Shown here: in pieces, positions 1 through 12,640 of the stretch
How positions within the stretch are numbered: the stretch's first letter is position 1
How the letters are laid out: every line of letters starts with the position of its first letter
NCBI RefSeq assembly: GCF_000283155.1
Contig: NW_004454217.1
Location: 5,621,237-5,685,236, forward strand
Reading direction: 5' to 3'
DNA: 64,000 bases
Source: Ceratotherium simum simum
Taxonomy: Eukaryota; Chordata; Mammalia; Perissodactyla; Rhinocerotidae
The notes under the pieces: generated by a model
Told to the model about the DNA's origin: nothing
What the model saw: the letters and a program-made list of their open reading frames with translations, nothing else
The model's database searches: none
Translations under genes and position numbers: made by a program

Positions 1-108
1 GTAATCTATGCAGAAATAGAAGTATAATGATGTACACCTGAAATTTATACAATGTTATAAACCAATGTTACTGCAATAAACAAAAATTTAAAAAATAAAA
101 AAAAATTC
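1..108 (+). mobile_element. L1 3' terminus (cut by window start)
   Basis: The sequence is the reverse complement of the start of the L1 at 3483-4396: ATAATGATGTACACCTGAAA, then ACAATGTTATAAACCAATGT and an A-rich tail. Three copies of this 3' end type occur in the window (also 44750-44893), suggesting a relatively recent lineage-specific L1 family. Confidence 0.82.
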
Positions 109-778
109 TTTTAAATATTAAGAAATGAATAGTCCTCAAAATTTACAGTATAGTTACTCAAATAATAAATCAATGCCTACGATTTAACAAATTAGATTTT
201 CCTAAGCATTTAAACATTGAATACAAACTTTTTGCCCAAACTATCCTAGACATTTAATTACAATCATAAATCTGTCATATTCTTATAAATGCTTTAAACA
301 TTTTAGAAGTAGATAAAACCCTTACAAAATATCATAGGTATTAAAGAACTTGTTATTAAACTACTTTTAGTGCTAATAACAATTTAAATTCTATATCTTC
401 CTAGGGTTGCAGTAATAAATGATATCAAATCCACTCCCCTCCCCCTCAAAAAAATCTCAGATTAGTCAATTGAGTTGACAAGTTCTGTGTTATTGATCCT
501 TGGAGGGTTTTTTGAGGGGTGTGGAGAGGGGTTGTTGCCTTTTGTTTTGTTTTGTTTTTTGTCTGACATAGTTAAGCTATTTTAGGAATTCAACTTCCTT
601 TATTATGTCAATAGGCTCTAAGATCATGGTTTTCACACAGGTTTTAGTCTCTCCCTTGAAATAGTGCACTGCACTCTTTAAGTTTCACTTGGTCAGCATG
701 AACCGTTGTCCTATCGTTATACTATAGTGACCCGGCTTATTAGCATTATTAGAAAATCTTATATTCCTAATTACTACA
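109..778. other. Unique AT-rich sequence
   Basis: No gene or clear repeat family was recognised. A short TTTTG run occurs at about 539-560. Confidence 0.5.
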
Positions 779-942
779 CAGGCACACCTCATTTCATTGC
801 CCTTTGCTTTATTGTGCTTCGCAGATACTGCATTTCTCAAATTGAAGGTTTGTGGCAAACCTGAGTCAAGCAAGTGTATCGGGGCCATTTTTCCAACAGC
901 ATTTGCTCACTTCGTGTCTCTGTGTCCCATTTTAGTACATTG

Positions 943-1557
943 AAAACCTTCTGGAAAGGCATTCTAGATGCCATTAAGAACATTCGTGATTCATGGGAAG
1001 AGGTCAAAATATCAACGTTAACAGAAGTTTGGAAGAACTTGATTCTCACCATCGTGGATGACTTTGAGGGGTTTAAGACTTCGGTGGAGAAAGTAACTGC
1101 AGATGTGGTTGAAATAGCAAGAGAACTAGAATTAAAAGTGGAGCCTGACGATGTGACTGAATTGCTGCAATTTCACAATAAGACTTTAATGGATGAGGGG
1201 TTGCTTCTTACGGATGAGCAAAGAAAGTGGTTTCTTGAGATGGAATTTACTCCTGGTGAAGATGCTGTGAAGACTGTTGAAATGACAACAAAGGATTTAG
1301 AATATTACATAAACATAGGTGATAAGGCAGCAGCAGGGTTTGAGATGATCAACTCCAATTTTGAAAGAAGTTCTACTGTGGGTAAAATACTATCAAACAG
1401 CATCACATGCTACAGAGATATTGCTAGTGACAGGAAGAGTCAATCAACGCAGCAAACTGCATTGTCTTATTTTAAGAAATTGCCACAGCCTGATCAGTCA
1501 GCAGCCATCAACATCGAGGCAAGACCCTCTTCCAGCAAAAAAATTATGACTCACTGA
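943..1557 (+). pseudogene. Remnant Tigger transposase, C-terminal part
   Basis: An open frame of 227 codons starts at 874. From about residue 24 it resembles the C-terminus of Tigger-family transposases: [14 protein letters not shown], then VWKNL....DDFEGF, a [12 protein letters not shown] segment and a [19 protein letters not shown] tail. The first ~23 codons come from terminal non-coding sequence, so the ATG is not a native start; an internal deletion joined the left end to the coding tail. Near 1480-1549 the best match moves to another frame ([12 protein letters not shown]), showing a frameshift. No DDE residues are present, so it cannot catalyse transposition. Retention of a 684-base frame in such an old element is mildly unusual but can be chance. 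Confidence 0.75.
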
Positions 1558-1603
1558 AGTCTCAGATGATGGTTAACATTTTTTTAGCAATAAAGTGGTT
1601 TTT

Positions 1604-1850
1604 CTTTTTTTTTTGGTGAGGAAGATTGGCCCTAAGCTAACATCCATTGCCAATCTTCCTCCTTTTGCTTGAGGAAGATTGTCCCTGAGCTAACATCTGT
1701 GCCAATCTTCCTCTATTTTGTATGTGGGATGCCGCCACAGCATGGATTGATGAGTGGTGTGTAGGTCTGCACCCAGGATCCGAACCCGCAAACCTCAGAC
1801 CTCTGAGGTGGAGCATGCGAACTTAACCACTACACCACCCAGCCAGCCCC
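1604..1850 (-). mobile_element. ERE-type tRNA-derived SINE
   Basis: Reading on the minus strand, the head starts GGGGCTGGCTGG and the body contains the CCAGGATCC promoter-box region and the GTTAGCTCAGGG-type tail repeats, ending in poly(A). It is flanked by 15-bp direct repeats AATAAAGTGGTTTTT at 1589-1603 and AATAAAGTGTTTTTT at 1851-1865 (one mismatch), which define the insertion exactly. It lies within the Tigger element. Confidence 0.9.
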
Positions 1851-2052
1851 AATAAAGTGTTTTTTAATTAAGGTATTTACATTGTTTTTTTAGACATAAT
1901 GCTATTGCACAGTTAACAGACTACAGTATAGTGTAAACATAATTTTTATATGCACTGAGGAACCAAAAAATTTGTGTGACTTGCTTTATTGCAATATTCG
2001 CTTTACCGCAGTGGTCTGGAACCAAACCTGCAACAACTCCAAGGTGTGCCTA

Positions 2053-3254
2053 TATTCTTATGATTATTAGTAAGACCATCCAAGGGTTCTGTTTCCTAGG
2101 AGATGAAAGATTGAGTCTGTGCAATTACCTCTCCTCCATAGGACATCTGGACAATTGAACACCTTTTCCACATACTGTTAACCTCTCTCTCAACTTAGTT
2201 ACTGTGGGTTTTCATTGTGTCAATTAAATTTTGGACCTTCTTTCTAAGTCATTTTTATGTGAGACAAAGCATACTGACCAGTTATTCCTATTCTTAGTAG
2301 TTTCTGCTATTTTTCCCTGGACTATTTGGGAATGTGTTTTTAACAACATCTCTACAATGCTGTGAGAACAGATATACACTTAATAGAAGAAACAAAATAC
2401 CCCTATATATTAACATCCCCTTGATTTGTTGATGCTCAAATTGTTACAACTTGGTTCTTTAACCTGGTTCCTTTGTCCTTTCAGTGCCACCTGACACTCT
2501 TGAAAGTACATTTTTTCCAACGACAGAATATTCTCGAATTTTCCCGTGCCAAGATATGGAATCGTTTCCCCTCCAGGAAGTTTTGGCTCCTACTGGAGGC
2601 CAATACTTGGGCATCTAGGGGTGTATATGAGAGTCAGTAGTGGTCAGAAGGGGTGCTTCTACTGTGAGGCCACTCTTGGAGGTGATAGAGCTGGAAAAGA
2701 TATTCCTTTTTGAGGTCATGAGTTCAAAATGATTTTCTAACTTATCACATTATGCTGATATAGCCTACTTTTCTTAGAATTGACTTTCTACCACCCTGTC
2801 AATAAGTATCCCTCTAAGGCCTAGTAAGATATTTATTCCACAATGCTTGTTGAGCCATATTAAATTGAAATATATTCTGCATAGAGGTCTGGCTTCCCAT
2901 CATCCTGTTATCCCTGATGTAAAGCTGATGACTAGTCTAAGCTCCTTCATCACATGCCTCTCCACCCCCAACCTTACACTACCTATCCCTCAGTTCACAA
3001 ACAGAATGACTCCATCAAATAACTAACCTTCTGCTGGGATGTAGTAAAAGCATCAGAATCAATTCTAATCTTTAGAAACATGGCACAACCCATGCTTATC
3101 TTCACAGCCTGTAGGTGACCTTCCTTCTTTCTTTCTTTGCCCTCATCCTGCTCTCTAGGCAGCCCCACTTCAGAGACATGACAGAGTTGCCCAGAACCCC
3201 ACGGCCAGAACTTTCCCTTCTCTTCTTCTCTCATCCAAATATATCTACTTTTTG
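2053..3254. other. Unique sequence, no feature recognised
   Basis: AT-rich non-coding DNA. Short open frames here show no resemblance to known proteins. Confidence 0.45.
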
Positions 3255-3390
3255 TCCTATTCCTTTTGTTTTTTGTACCTTTTGACCACCCTCACTCATT
3301 TCTCCCATCTCCAAACCCCCTGCCTCTGGCAACCACCAATCAGTTCTCTGTGTTTCTATGAGTTCAGTTTTTATGTCCCGCTCCTTTAGG
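3255..3390 (-). mobile_element. L1 3' UTR fragment (old)
   Basis: The CCTGCCTCTGGCAACCACCA and TTTCTATGAGTTCAGTTTTT motifs match antisense L1 3' UTR. It is short, degraded and older than the L1 at 3483. Confidence 0.6.
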
Positions 3391-3482
3391 CACTAAGTAC
3401 AGAATTGATTTAATTGATTCATCTTAGCAGAGAATAGTTATGGCTAGTGAAGAATTAAGCTATTACTCCTCCTGGGAATCTT

Positions 3483-4396
3483 TTTTTTTTTTTAATTACT
3501 TTATAGAGGTCACTTTGGTTTATAACATTGTGTAAATTTCAAGTGCGCATCATTATATTTCAGCTTCTGTATAAATTGCATCATATTCACCACCAAAAAT
3601 CTAGTTTCCATCAGTCACCATACATATGTGCCCCTTTATCCCTTTTGCCCTCCCCTCAGCACCTTCCCCTCTGGTAACCACCAGTCTGTCCTTCATATGT
3701 ATGTGTGTGTTTGTTTATCTTCCACATATGAATGAAATCATATGGTATTTGTCTTTGTCTGACTTATTTCACTTAGCATAATACCCTCAAGGTCCATCCA
3801 TATTGTTGCTAATGGGACGGTTTCGTCTTTTTTATGGCTGAGTAGTATTCCATTGTATATATATACCACACCTTCTTTATCCATTCATCCATCGATGGAC
3901 ACTCAGGTTGCTTCCAAGTCTTGACTATTGTCAATAATGCTGCAATGAACATAGGGGTGCATATATATTTTTGAATTAGTTTTTTCATGTTCTTTGGATA
4001 AATACCCAGAGGTGGAATAGCTGGATCATACAGTATTTCTAATTTTTGGAGAAATCTCCATACTGTTTTCCATAGTGGCTGCACCAATTTGCATTATCAC
4101 TAGCAGTGTATGAGGGTTTCCTTTTCTCCATATCCTCTCCAACACTTATTATTTCTTGTCTTTTTAATAATGGCCATTCTGATGGGTGTAAGGTGATATC
4201 TCATTGTAGTTTTGATTTGAATTTGAATTTGATTTTGAATTTCCCTAATAATTAGTGATGTTCATGTGCCTGTTGGCCATCTGATTATCTTCTTTGGAAA
4301 AATGTCTATTCATATCCCTTGCCCATTTTTTGATTGGGTTGTTCATTTTCTTGTTGTTGAGTTGTATGAGTTCTTTATATATTTTGGAAATTAACC
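3483..4396 (-). mobile_element. 5'-truncated L1 with target-site duplication
   Basis: Antisense L1: poly(T), 3' UTR, then the end of ORF2. The minus-strand frame 4087-3809 encodes the C-terminal ORF2 region (WKTVWRFLQ, PAIPPLGIYPK, YTMEYYSAIKK). Flanking direct repeats, about 16 bp (CTCCTCCTGGGAATCT near 3467-3482; CCTCCTCTTGGGAATCTT near 4396-4413), mark the insertion. Only about 0.9 kb of the ~6 kb element is present. Confidence 0.9.
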
Positions 4397-4619
4397 CCTC
4401 CTCTTGGGAATCTTAAGTACCCTGAAAGAAACAGGAGGTATTCCTTGCCCTTCAATCCCATCAAGAGTGAGCTACCAACTTGGCTTTTATTTATAGCTAG
4501 CACTAGGAAGTTGACCCTTAAAAAGAAAGCCAAGGGAATAATCCAAAATAGTTAAATATAAAGATGATGAAGAGAAGGGTGGCAGGAAGTAAGATTGGAG
4601 TGGTGGACCATCCTTCTCC

Positions 4620-5250
4620 TCATAACCTGTAGTAACATTTTTATACAACACACAGCAGTTTGAACTTTATCCCCTCAGAAGGGAGATTCTGTTGAAGGTT
4701 TTTTACTAGCTAGTATAATCAGATTTGTATTTTAGAAATATTACTTTGGGAACCGTGTGGAGAATGGACAGGGGGTGGTGCTGTGCAGGGCAATAGTCTA
4801 GACTAGAAATGATAATAGCTGAGTTAGTGGTAGAAGTAGAGAAGACTAGAAGAATTCACAATATATCTAACAGGAAGAGTCAGATTTACAAATGAATTGG
4901 ATGTGGAGAAACACAAAGAAAGGTAAGTCTAGGATGTCTCCCAGTTCTCTGATGAGGGTGTCTTCAGGGATAACGGCCCCATTTACTACATTGGGGATAC
5001 ATGAGGAGGTACATGTTTAAGGGAAAAACACAGATTCAGAATTGGAGTTCTTGGGTGATATAACCTATGAGTTTGTGGCACAGAACTGAAATTAGATCTA
5101 GAGATGTGGATTTGGGAGTCACCCACAGGAAGAGATGCCATGAGATGGCCTAGGGAGGAGACTGGTGGCAGCCTAGGATGGAGAGGGGTGACCTAAGGAG
5201 GAGAGTGGATAATAAACTTGAAAGCAGGCCAAGGTCAGAGGTGTGAGGCT
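4620..5250 (-). mobile_element. L2 LINE fragment
   Basis: Degraded L2 3' region in antisense: ATTGGATGTGGAG, a GTCTAGGATG...CTCCCAG block and GATTTGGGAGTCA spacing typical of L2. Highly diverged; ends approximate. Confidence 0.6.
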
Positions 5251-8120
5251 CGTGGGCAGAAACAGACCCCAGATAACAAGGCAAGAAATTACTGTGTGGA
5301 CAAGTGGTAAGAATATTCTCCTCTGTGAAGGAACTACAACTCCATATTTACTTTCTTAATTAACTAATTTACTGATATTTTAACTCATTCTTACTAAGAG
5401 AGTTTGAAGCAGCTCATAAAATATGAGACAATTTGGTAAAGAAAGAAATTAGATAAAGGATTAGAGCAAAGAAGAAAACAGAGTAGAATAGTATTTGAAT
5501 CTATAAGCAAGTTGAGTATACAAAAAAATAAAAGGATGTCAGAATGTCATATACAAAGGTTAAATGTCTCAAGTTCACTTCTAAGTGTCATGGCAGCCAA
5601 ACTTAAAAGGGAAACATTATTGATTATAAGAATCACAATGAACATAAAATTTTTCCAATTCAATTGGTTTAGGAGAAAGGTAGATTTTCCTAGTAGGAAA
5701 AAAAATGTCTCCTATGGGTCCTCATAAAGGGGCATGGTGTAATATAGTTGACAACACTCTCACCAACGATCCTTCAAGAAGTACAACAGGCAACTTTCAT
5801 ATGGCTTCTTCTTATAGCATCCTCACTGATTCACCCCAAAGTCTAGCTCAATAAAAGCAGTTTACAAGAGAGTGAAAAAATGTGGTCCAAGTACATGGTT
5901 CTTTGATGGCCTAGCTTGATCTGGGGATAAATTTGGGGCTGCTGAAGGAATTAATAGCCTTCCAGCAATCCTCCAAGAGTTTTATTTCTCGCAATTGAGC
6001 TTTCAATAAGAACTGAACAGAGTTCAGGGTCATGGTCTCTGGCAGGACCCTGGAGTACGATATCATGGGGAAGATCTGTATTCTTTAACAATCTGCTGAG
6101 AGGGAACATTCTCTTCATAGGTCCCTTTCATAAGAGACATTCTTACGTCTCTTTGTTCATAAAGAGCCTGAGCAGGACTGCACTTGAAAAGAGCATTCCG
6201 CTGTGCCTTCTCCCTCCCCTGCCAACCAAGATCCTTCCTCAGCAAGGGCAGATTTGTCCTATTGCACAAAGTAAAGGGCTGATAAGGCCTCAGTATTCAG
6301 GCAGGCCATGTTTTGTTGTGGTCAAGAATTCTAGTCACATTACATCCAGGGTAGATACTTGTTTTTGTGCCCTTGGGGCCCTAAATGTGGTGGGACAGCA
6401 AGGAAGATTGAGGTTAATGGAAGTAGGAAGAAACTGTCTAGGAAGTAAACAGGTCAATTTAATACTGAAAAGATGATTGAAAAGGGGAAAAGGAATTATT
6501 TCTTTTGTCACTGAAAACTATAGAACAGAAAACCCTGACATAATTCAGCTCAGAATCACACTGACTGTATTCCCCCTTATTTTTGCAGGCTACACACACA
6601 CATTCTGCTCTTCTCCAAGAGGAAGCTTAGCACAGCAGGCACTGCCCTTTGTTGACACGGGTCTACAGCCAGACTGGGACTTCCAGAAGTGAAGATCTGG
6701 AAGGCCAATTAGCCTGTTAGTCAAAGTTGTACACCTTCGATACAGTTTTGTCAGTAAAGCTGGCATGTGATCTTCATCTTTCTGACTCCTCAGAACTGGG
6801 AGAGAATAGAAGAATGTTATTTACTGGCCCCTGAAAATCCCAATGTAGATGTGGATAAGAAAGGTGAAGAATGGACTGGTGGACTGCAAGTTCATTCCTA
6901 GTAGTCTCTGACAGACAGCAGGAAATGGTAAAGGCAGCTGAAGCCCTAGACCAGGAACAGAGTGTCTTAAATTAGCTAATGAGCTGCTGGGTGCCCTGGC
7001 ACAAGTTAGGAAGAAAGGACATATGCATATGACTTTCCTATTCTTGTTATAATCTTCGTAATGAGGGCAAGGTTTCAGGTGTCTTCATTGCTCAAACTGC
7101 AATTCAAGGTGACTCTGTTACTGCTTAGCAATGGTCTTACTCCCCAGAATCTTCTCTGCCTGCTTTTAGCTACTAGTCTCAATTTTGGACAAGAAACTTT
7201 AGAGCCCCTCAGAAAACTCCATGCACTGATGGGTAGGATCAAAGAAGCAAAGTATAAAACCTTCCTGGCATTTCCAAATAGAAGTAGGTCCAAGAAGCCT
7301 CATTAGGAGCTTTGCTACTTGCTTCTGAAGCATAGGTTGCTTCTCAGTCTCCACTTGCCTCTCAAGGAAAATAACCTGATTACATTACCACACATCAATT
7401 TGCTGGAAAATAATCCAAATCCCTCACCAGCATCAGTAACCTACACTCAACCCTATGCCCAAGACTTCAAAAAGGACTTGTTCTTCCTTAGGAAAAATAT
7501 CCCTGTACCTTTTCCTTTTCTTATAGAAAACAGTGATCAGACTCATCAACAAGCTGCTCAGGACTTGAATCCTCCAATGCTCTGGTCAAAAGGAGCTTAG
7601 AGAAATATATTAGTCTCTAGTTACAAGCAACAGAAATGGACTTTGGGTAACTTAAGTAGAAACAGAATATTCTGGAAAGCTATAGGACTGCACACAAGAT
7701 TGAAGAGAAGACTAGAGAACCAAGCTTGGAACAGACAGGTATGAGGAGGCTCCAGAAGGTTTTGCTGCCAATTAAGCCCTGGCCCCCACAGCTGGAATAA
7801 TGAATTTCAACAGTTTCTCTGCCCCAGGTTCACTCTACTCAAGATTCCAAGTCCTAGGAGAGAGAAAAACCAGTAGACTAAGCTTAGGTCCTATCCTGCC
7901 TCTTGCTGCACCTGGGCTGTAAGAGGAAGATCATGGGAACTGAGCCAGGAGGGTCTCCATTGGCTGCCATAAGGGAGACCTGAGACTTACCTACCTATCA
8001 CAACTGCACGCAAAGGAGGGAAGTAAATTCTCCAGAAGGAAATCAAAATCCTGCCAGGAAGGGGAATGCATGCTGGATAGAAAAACATAAAAAATGTCCT
8101 TCTCAGGAATGTTAAAGCCA
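5251..8120. other. Mostly unique sequence; possible old repeat near 7610-8030
   Basis: No gene recognised. Two consecutive + frames (7061-7306, 7319-7600) have no recognisable product. The 7610-8030 stretch (AGTTACAAGCAACAGAAATGG...) looks like a worn interspersed repeat of unassigned family, similar in its opening phrase to 48905-49290. Confidence 0.4.
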
Positions 8121-8124
8121 ATTC

Positions 8125-8215
8125 TCTTCTTTTACAGTTAAGGAAGCTGAGACCTGGAAAGGTTAAATAACTTTTAAAGGTCAAAGAGCAAGTTTGAGGT
8201 AGAGATGGAACAGAA
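8125..8215 (-). repeat. MIR SINE core fragment
   Basis: TTTTACAGTTAAGGAAGCTGAGACC...GGTTAAATAACTT matches the antisense MIR core (tttacagatgaggaaactgag...gttaagtaac) with several changes. Confidence 0.6.
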
Positions 8216-8227
8216 ATTAAGACAAAT

Positions 8228-8388
8228 GTCACCCAAAGTGTGGCCTATGGACCCACAGCACCTCACCACCTGGGAAATGCAGACTCTCAGGCACCATGCC
8301 AGACCTACTAAGTCAGAATTTGCATCTTAACAAGTTCCCAGGGTGATTCACATGCACACTAAAGTCTGAGAATTGCTGCTCTATCTTT
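8228..8388 (-). mobile_element. MER5A non-autonomous hAT transposon
   Basis: On the minus strand it reads like CAGCAATTCTCAGACTTTAGTGTGCATGAATCACCCTGGG... ending ...GGCCACACTTTGGGTG, the MER5A pattern with its imperfect terminal repeats. Confidence 0.8.
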
Positions 8389-8392
8389 ACAG

Positions 8393-9297
8393 GTCTCAAC
8401 TTTTGTGTCACCCAATGGGAGTTGAATCCAGGTATTCCTCACCTGAACTTGATCTAGAATGGTCTTTCCTCAATTCATAGAAAAAATTAACAAAAGTGTT
8501 TCTTCATCATTTTCTAGCCTCTGGGGTCTATTCCCATGTGCTAGTTAGCATACCTAGACAGAGGGTAGCTTATGGGGTCACCAGAAGCTGAAACACTGGG
8601 TGTGCACCTAAGCCAGATTCCAACACGGTGATGGGAGAAATTCTTAAACCCGAGACTTTACAAGGGCATTGTTGCGAATGACTAGTCCCAACTGTGAAAT
8701 AAGAACCAAAAACCTATAATGATATGAATTGCTCCATGGCACTTGGGCGCAAGAAACATCACATTTGTTTATTGTTCTTTATCAAATTAAATCTTGTTCA
8801 GTCCCACTTGGTGAGCAGGAAATCTAGTTGCAGTTATTTAGGAAACCTGCTCCTTTCCTTGGCTGAATCAGAACCAGGGGGGTTAGTTTTACAAAAATCA
8901 GGAAAGGGCCCCTTGTCTTCACTTGGCCCTGGCCACTGACTCTACCATCAGCCTTTCTGCTCAGGGCCACTGCTCTGGGAGTCTTGCAGGCATGCCTGCC
9001 ATCTGCAGATCTTCTCTCTCTATGTCAGCAGGCCAGAGAAGTCACCCTTCCTCTCCTCCCACTGAGCTATGGTGCTTCATTTTGTATTGGTGGAAGTGTG
9101 CTTTTGATAGTGAGATTTTATTGCATACATATAATATAGTCATGGTTTCTGCTAGCACCATGCTCCTTGTTTGCCTGCTGGGGTAAAATATATCAACATT
9201 TTTATGGCACTCCATAAAGAGCATGATGTAAGTAAAGAGCACCAGTTTGTCCAGGGGCTCTGTCAGCTAGATGAGTTTGAGGGGCACTGCTCTTGTA
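8393..9297. other. Unique sequence
   Basis: No gene, RNA or clear repeat recognised. Confidence 0.45.
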
Positions 9298-9313
9298 ATA
9301 TATATATATATAT
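9298..9313. repeat. (TA)n microsatellite
   Basis: Eight TA units in a row. Confidence 0.9.
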
Positions 9314-9595
9314 CTTTTGCTGCTGTTGGGCTTTGTGACTCAAGCATTGCTACAGATGTTAACTCCCATAACAACTCTTAATCTTGAACCTATAACGTGT
9401 TGTTCATCCAACTTCTTATAATCCCTTTCCTACTATTGCATATTCTTTCTCTACTGGAGAACAAAACGAGAGTGTGGTAAAGCCTTTGTGGCTCAGATTA
9501 TTTGGGGAACTTGGAAAATAAGGGTTTCCTCAATTAATGGTTAGTGTTATTAAGACTGTATAGATCCATTATACAGAAGCAAGTTCCAGCCACGG

Positions 9596-9631
9596 GTGTG
9601 TGTGTGTGTGTGTGTGTATGTGTGTGTGTGT
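9596..9631. repeat. (GT)n microsatellite
   Basis: Thirty-six bases of GT repeat with one interruption (GTAT) near 9617; likely length-polymorphic. Confidence 0.95.
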
Positions 9632-10285
9632 TGGGGGTGAAAGGATGGTATAGATTTTAAATTACATGGTATGATTTTAGGTATGAGTCATTGCCCCCCA
9701 AATTCCTCTCATATTATCAGATGCCTGCTCTATCTTTACCAGAAAACTAAGGTTTTCATGCCAATATTAGAAATAAGACTTTGTGAATAATCCTGGAATA
9801 AAGAATGGAAAGGCTGCCATTCAGACTAAGGTGTAAATGATTTATAGTGGAGATTTTCCTGAGTACAGATTCAGGTTAGGAGAGGGGATATCTGAGGCAC
9901 ATAATGTCAGGGAATAGGAAGCCTTGAAGGTAGAGTAGAGTACACCCATGATGCACTCATCATCTTCACAATTTTGCCAAGATCTTGCACTAAGTGCCAA
10001 TCCCTTTACTGGGATTTTGCCAATCCCAAAATGCCCTTAAATATCAAATGTGGCCAGTTTCCTTCACTCCTTCTAGATCAGGAATTTCAGAGCCAGTAGC
10101 CACTTTAGTAACCACTCCAGTAAACTTACCGATCAAGAGGCCTTCCAGAGTCATCAGGTTCTAACTGACTCACTGGACATCAGATGTCTCTCCAGAACAT
10201 GTTCTACAGCAACTAGAGTGGAAGAAGAAAAAATTGCCCATTTGGATTCTTTTATATGCTTGATTGTATTCTTTGACCAATCAAA
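9632..10285. other. Unique sequence
   Basis: Nothing recognised. Confidence 0.45.
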
Positions 10286-10289
10286 GTAA

Positions 10290-11340
10290 CATACACTGAG
10301 TTATATACAATTCCAAGAGGTATGTGGCAAGGCCTTACTTTCAAGGAGCTTTAAGTTTATTTGGGGGAATAAAGCATGTGCATAGAAAGAAAACAAACAA
10401 TACACAGTGGTCTCTTGTAAGGACCCAATGAATAGAACAGACAATTTCAGTGGAGTTCAGGTGAAAGAGGAAAGAGTGCAAGAGCTCTCATCATTAGCCA
10501 GAGTGATTTAGGAAGGCTTAATGGGGATTTGGGGATTTCAACTTGACCTCGAACAATGATTCTTAATTCAAGGCCAATATTCTCTTAATGGGCACAGGAA
10601 TGGAGATTCAGGGGTCAATGAACCCTGTGGATATGCATTTTTCTGGGATGAAGGATGGCCTTCATAGGATTCTCAAAGGGGTGACTGAAAAAGTTATAAG
10701 CCATTACCTTGCAAGAAATTGCAAAAGTAGTGAAGAAGAAAAGCAGCATCCTAAATAGGGGAACAAGTTAACACAGAAATGGTGAGGGAATGAACACGCC
10801 ACATTTAAACAGAAAATGAGCAATTCCAGTCTAGGGGCAGTAGTGGGTGGTCCTACATTCATCTAAGGCAACGTCAAGAGATAGAGCTGGGAAGCAGGTT
10901 AGAACAGGGTGGTAAAGGGCTTTGACTATCAGGATTATGCTGTGGGCAGTGCTCTTGTGAATGACACGGTGACATGGGGTTTAGGATGATTAATCTGACC
11001 ACTTGGGGCAGGATGAGGCAGAAGTTGGTGAGCCCAAAGTCAGAGAGACCTCTAGTCCAGGGATGAGGATCAAGAAAATGAGTTGAGCTGGTGGCCGTAG
11101 CCATGTAACCCACGTGAGGGATTCTGGAGCATTGAGAGAAGAATTAATAAAATTTAGTAACTTTGGGAATTAGGATGAGAGAGGAAAAAACTAAGGATGA
11201 CTCAAAGCCCCAAGCCTGGATGCCTGGAAGAATAGACTCATTTGTAAAAAAAAAAAGGGACAGTGGATAGAAGCTGGTTCCCGAGAGAATGGTAAAGACT
11301 TTGATTTCCAACATGTACAGTTTGAACTGCTGTCCCAGTA
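10290..11340 (-). mobile_element. L2 LINE, long degraded copy
   Basis: Antisense L2 3' region: a GGCCTTACTTTCAAGGAGCTT block, GGGATTTCAACTTGACCTCGAA (the worn form of the 'gagctgggtcttgaagga' block), GGTAAAGGGCTTTGACTATCAGG, and GATGACTCAAAGCCCCAAGCC. Order of motifs fits one element about 1 kb long. Confidence 0.65.
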
Positions 11341-12205
11341 ACAGTTGGGAGCCCCTTTATCAACAGCACCAAATATTCACACACCCAAATATAAAATGGG
11401 AGCTGTCTCCAATCGTACTCTTTCAGCCCCGTGCCCTCTATCCTAGATAACTGATTTGGTCTGACAACTTGGGGGATGCTGCACTGTTAACTTGAGGCTG
11501 TATCATTTTTGTTTTTTATTAGCAATCTTTCCTAAAGCATTTTCTCCAAATGACGTTACCACAGTGTGATTAGGAGACATGCAAGGACATAAACATACCA
11601 ATAAGATAAAAGCAGCCTTGCTTTCCCAGTACTCTCACAGCACTTCAACTTCATTAGGCTCCATGTTGTTTCATTAGAGTCAATGCCATTTAAATTTTTA
11701 TGTTCATTTCAAGGCTATTTGTTTTGACAAAGGATTTTAAGAAAACGCAGTAGGAACTTTCTGGGTTTTATTTAACTTTATAACCATCTAATTTACTCCC
11801 CAATAAAGGGATAACTAAGCATTCCTGTTATGCTGCTAAAAACCTCTTTACATAATTTTGAAATACAATGCAAGACTCTGCAAGGAGGAAATTCATGCCA
11901 GGGAAATGCTGACACAAGCTATCCAGTGTTTGGTGCCTGGGTTTAAGGACTCAGCACTTCCTCTCTTCATTAGCACACACACCCGATAGAACCCAAAGTC
12001 ACCTCCTCTATTTATATATTGTTACATTTTTAAACAAGTGTGTCTCTGACGCTGCCTCATATAGGATAGATGAAGCCCAGCAGCAAGTTCCCCAAAGCCT
12101 AGAGTGCCAGCAGACAGGAGACAACAATGACTAACGAGGGGCGGGGTGATTTAGAGGGAGAGAAGCAGGAATGTATGGATTTTACAGAATCGGTCCTCAT
12201 TTCTC
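11341..12205. other. Repeat-free unique sequence
   Basis: No transposon signature recognised across about 860 bases, which is unusual for this window. AT-rich, with several TTTAAA/AATAAA words and no coding potential. It could be conserved non-coding DNA, but nothing in one sequence proves that. Confidence 0.45.
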
Positions 12206-12209
12206 CCCA

Positions 12210-12640
12210 AGATGACACTCTAATTGATTCAGATAGCTCTTCTCACTTGCCCCCTCATGAATCAAGCCACTGTTCACCTCTTCATCTTGTACAATGTTCC
12301 CCTCTAGTTGGCAGGACTTCCCTCTTATCCACCTAAATGCAGCTGATCTTGCAACATCCAACTTAAATCCCGCCTCTTCCCTGAACCTCTTTCTGTTTAT
12401 TTCAGGCCTCTGGATCATTGTCTTCTCTCAATTACCCAACCCACAAATGCTTTTGAGCACCTACTAATTGCAGGCTTGAGGGTCCACTGTACTCACTCCT
12501 TGTTTTCCCCTCTGATTGTTGGAGTATATTTATCTCATCACTCTAATGCAGGTGATGGTTTCATTTCTGTATTTCTCACAGTGCCAAACCAATTCCTAGG
12601 CAGAGTATCAATAATGCCCATATGTTAAAATGTGCCTGGT
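12210..12640 (+). mobile_element. L2 LINE fragment
   Basis: Sense L2 end: CCAACTTAAATCCCGCCTCTTCC...GAACCTCTTTC, then a block ending in GTGCCAAACCAATTCCTAGGCAGAGTATCAATAATG, the worn 'cagtgcctggcacatagtaggcgctcaataaat' terminus. Confidence 0.6.

Larger units (their letters stand above)
779..2052 (+). mobile_element. Tigger-family (pogo) DNA transposon, internally deleted
   Basis: The left end (CAGGCACACCTC...) and right end (...AAGGTGTGCCTA) form terminal inverted repeats like Tigger1, and TA follows the right end as expected for TA target duplication (the left copy reads CA). The N-terminal CENP-B-like and DDE catalytic parts of the transposase are missing; only the C-terminal part remains. 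An ERE SINE (1604-1850) is inserted in the 3' part and is therefore younger. Confidence 0.85.

Noticed and set aside
6477..6692. A frame with a Val-Asp-Thr-Gly word resembling an aspartyl protease of a retroelement
   Set aside because: There is no other protease, gag or pol similarity around it; one four-residue word is expected by chance.
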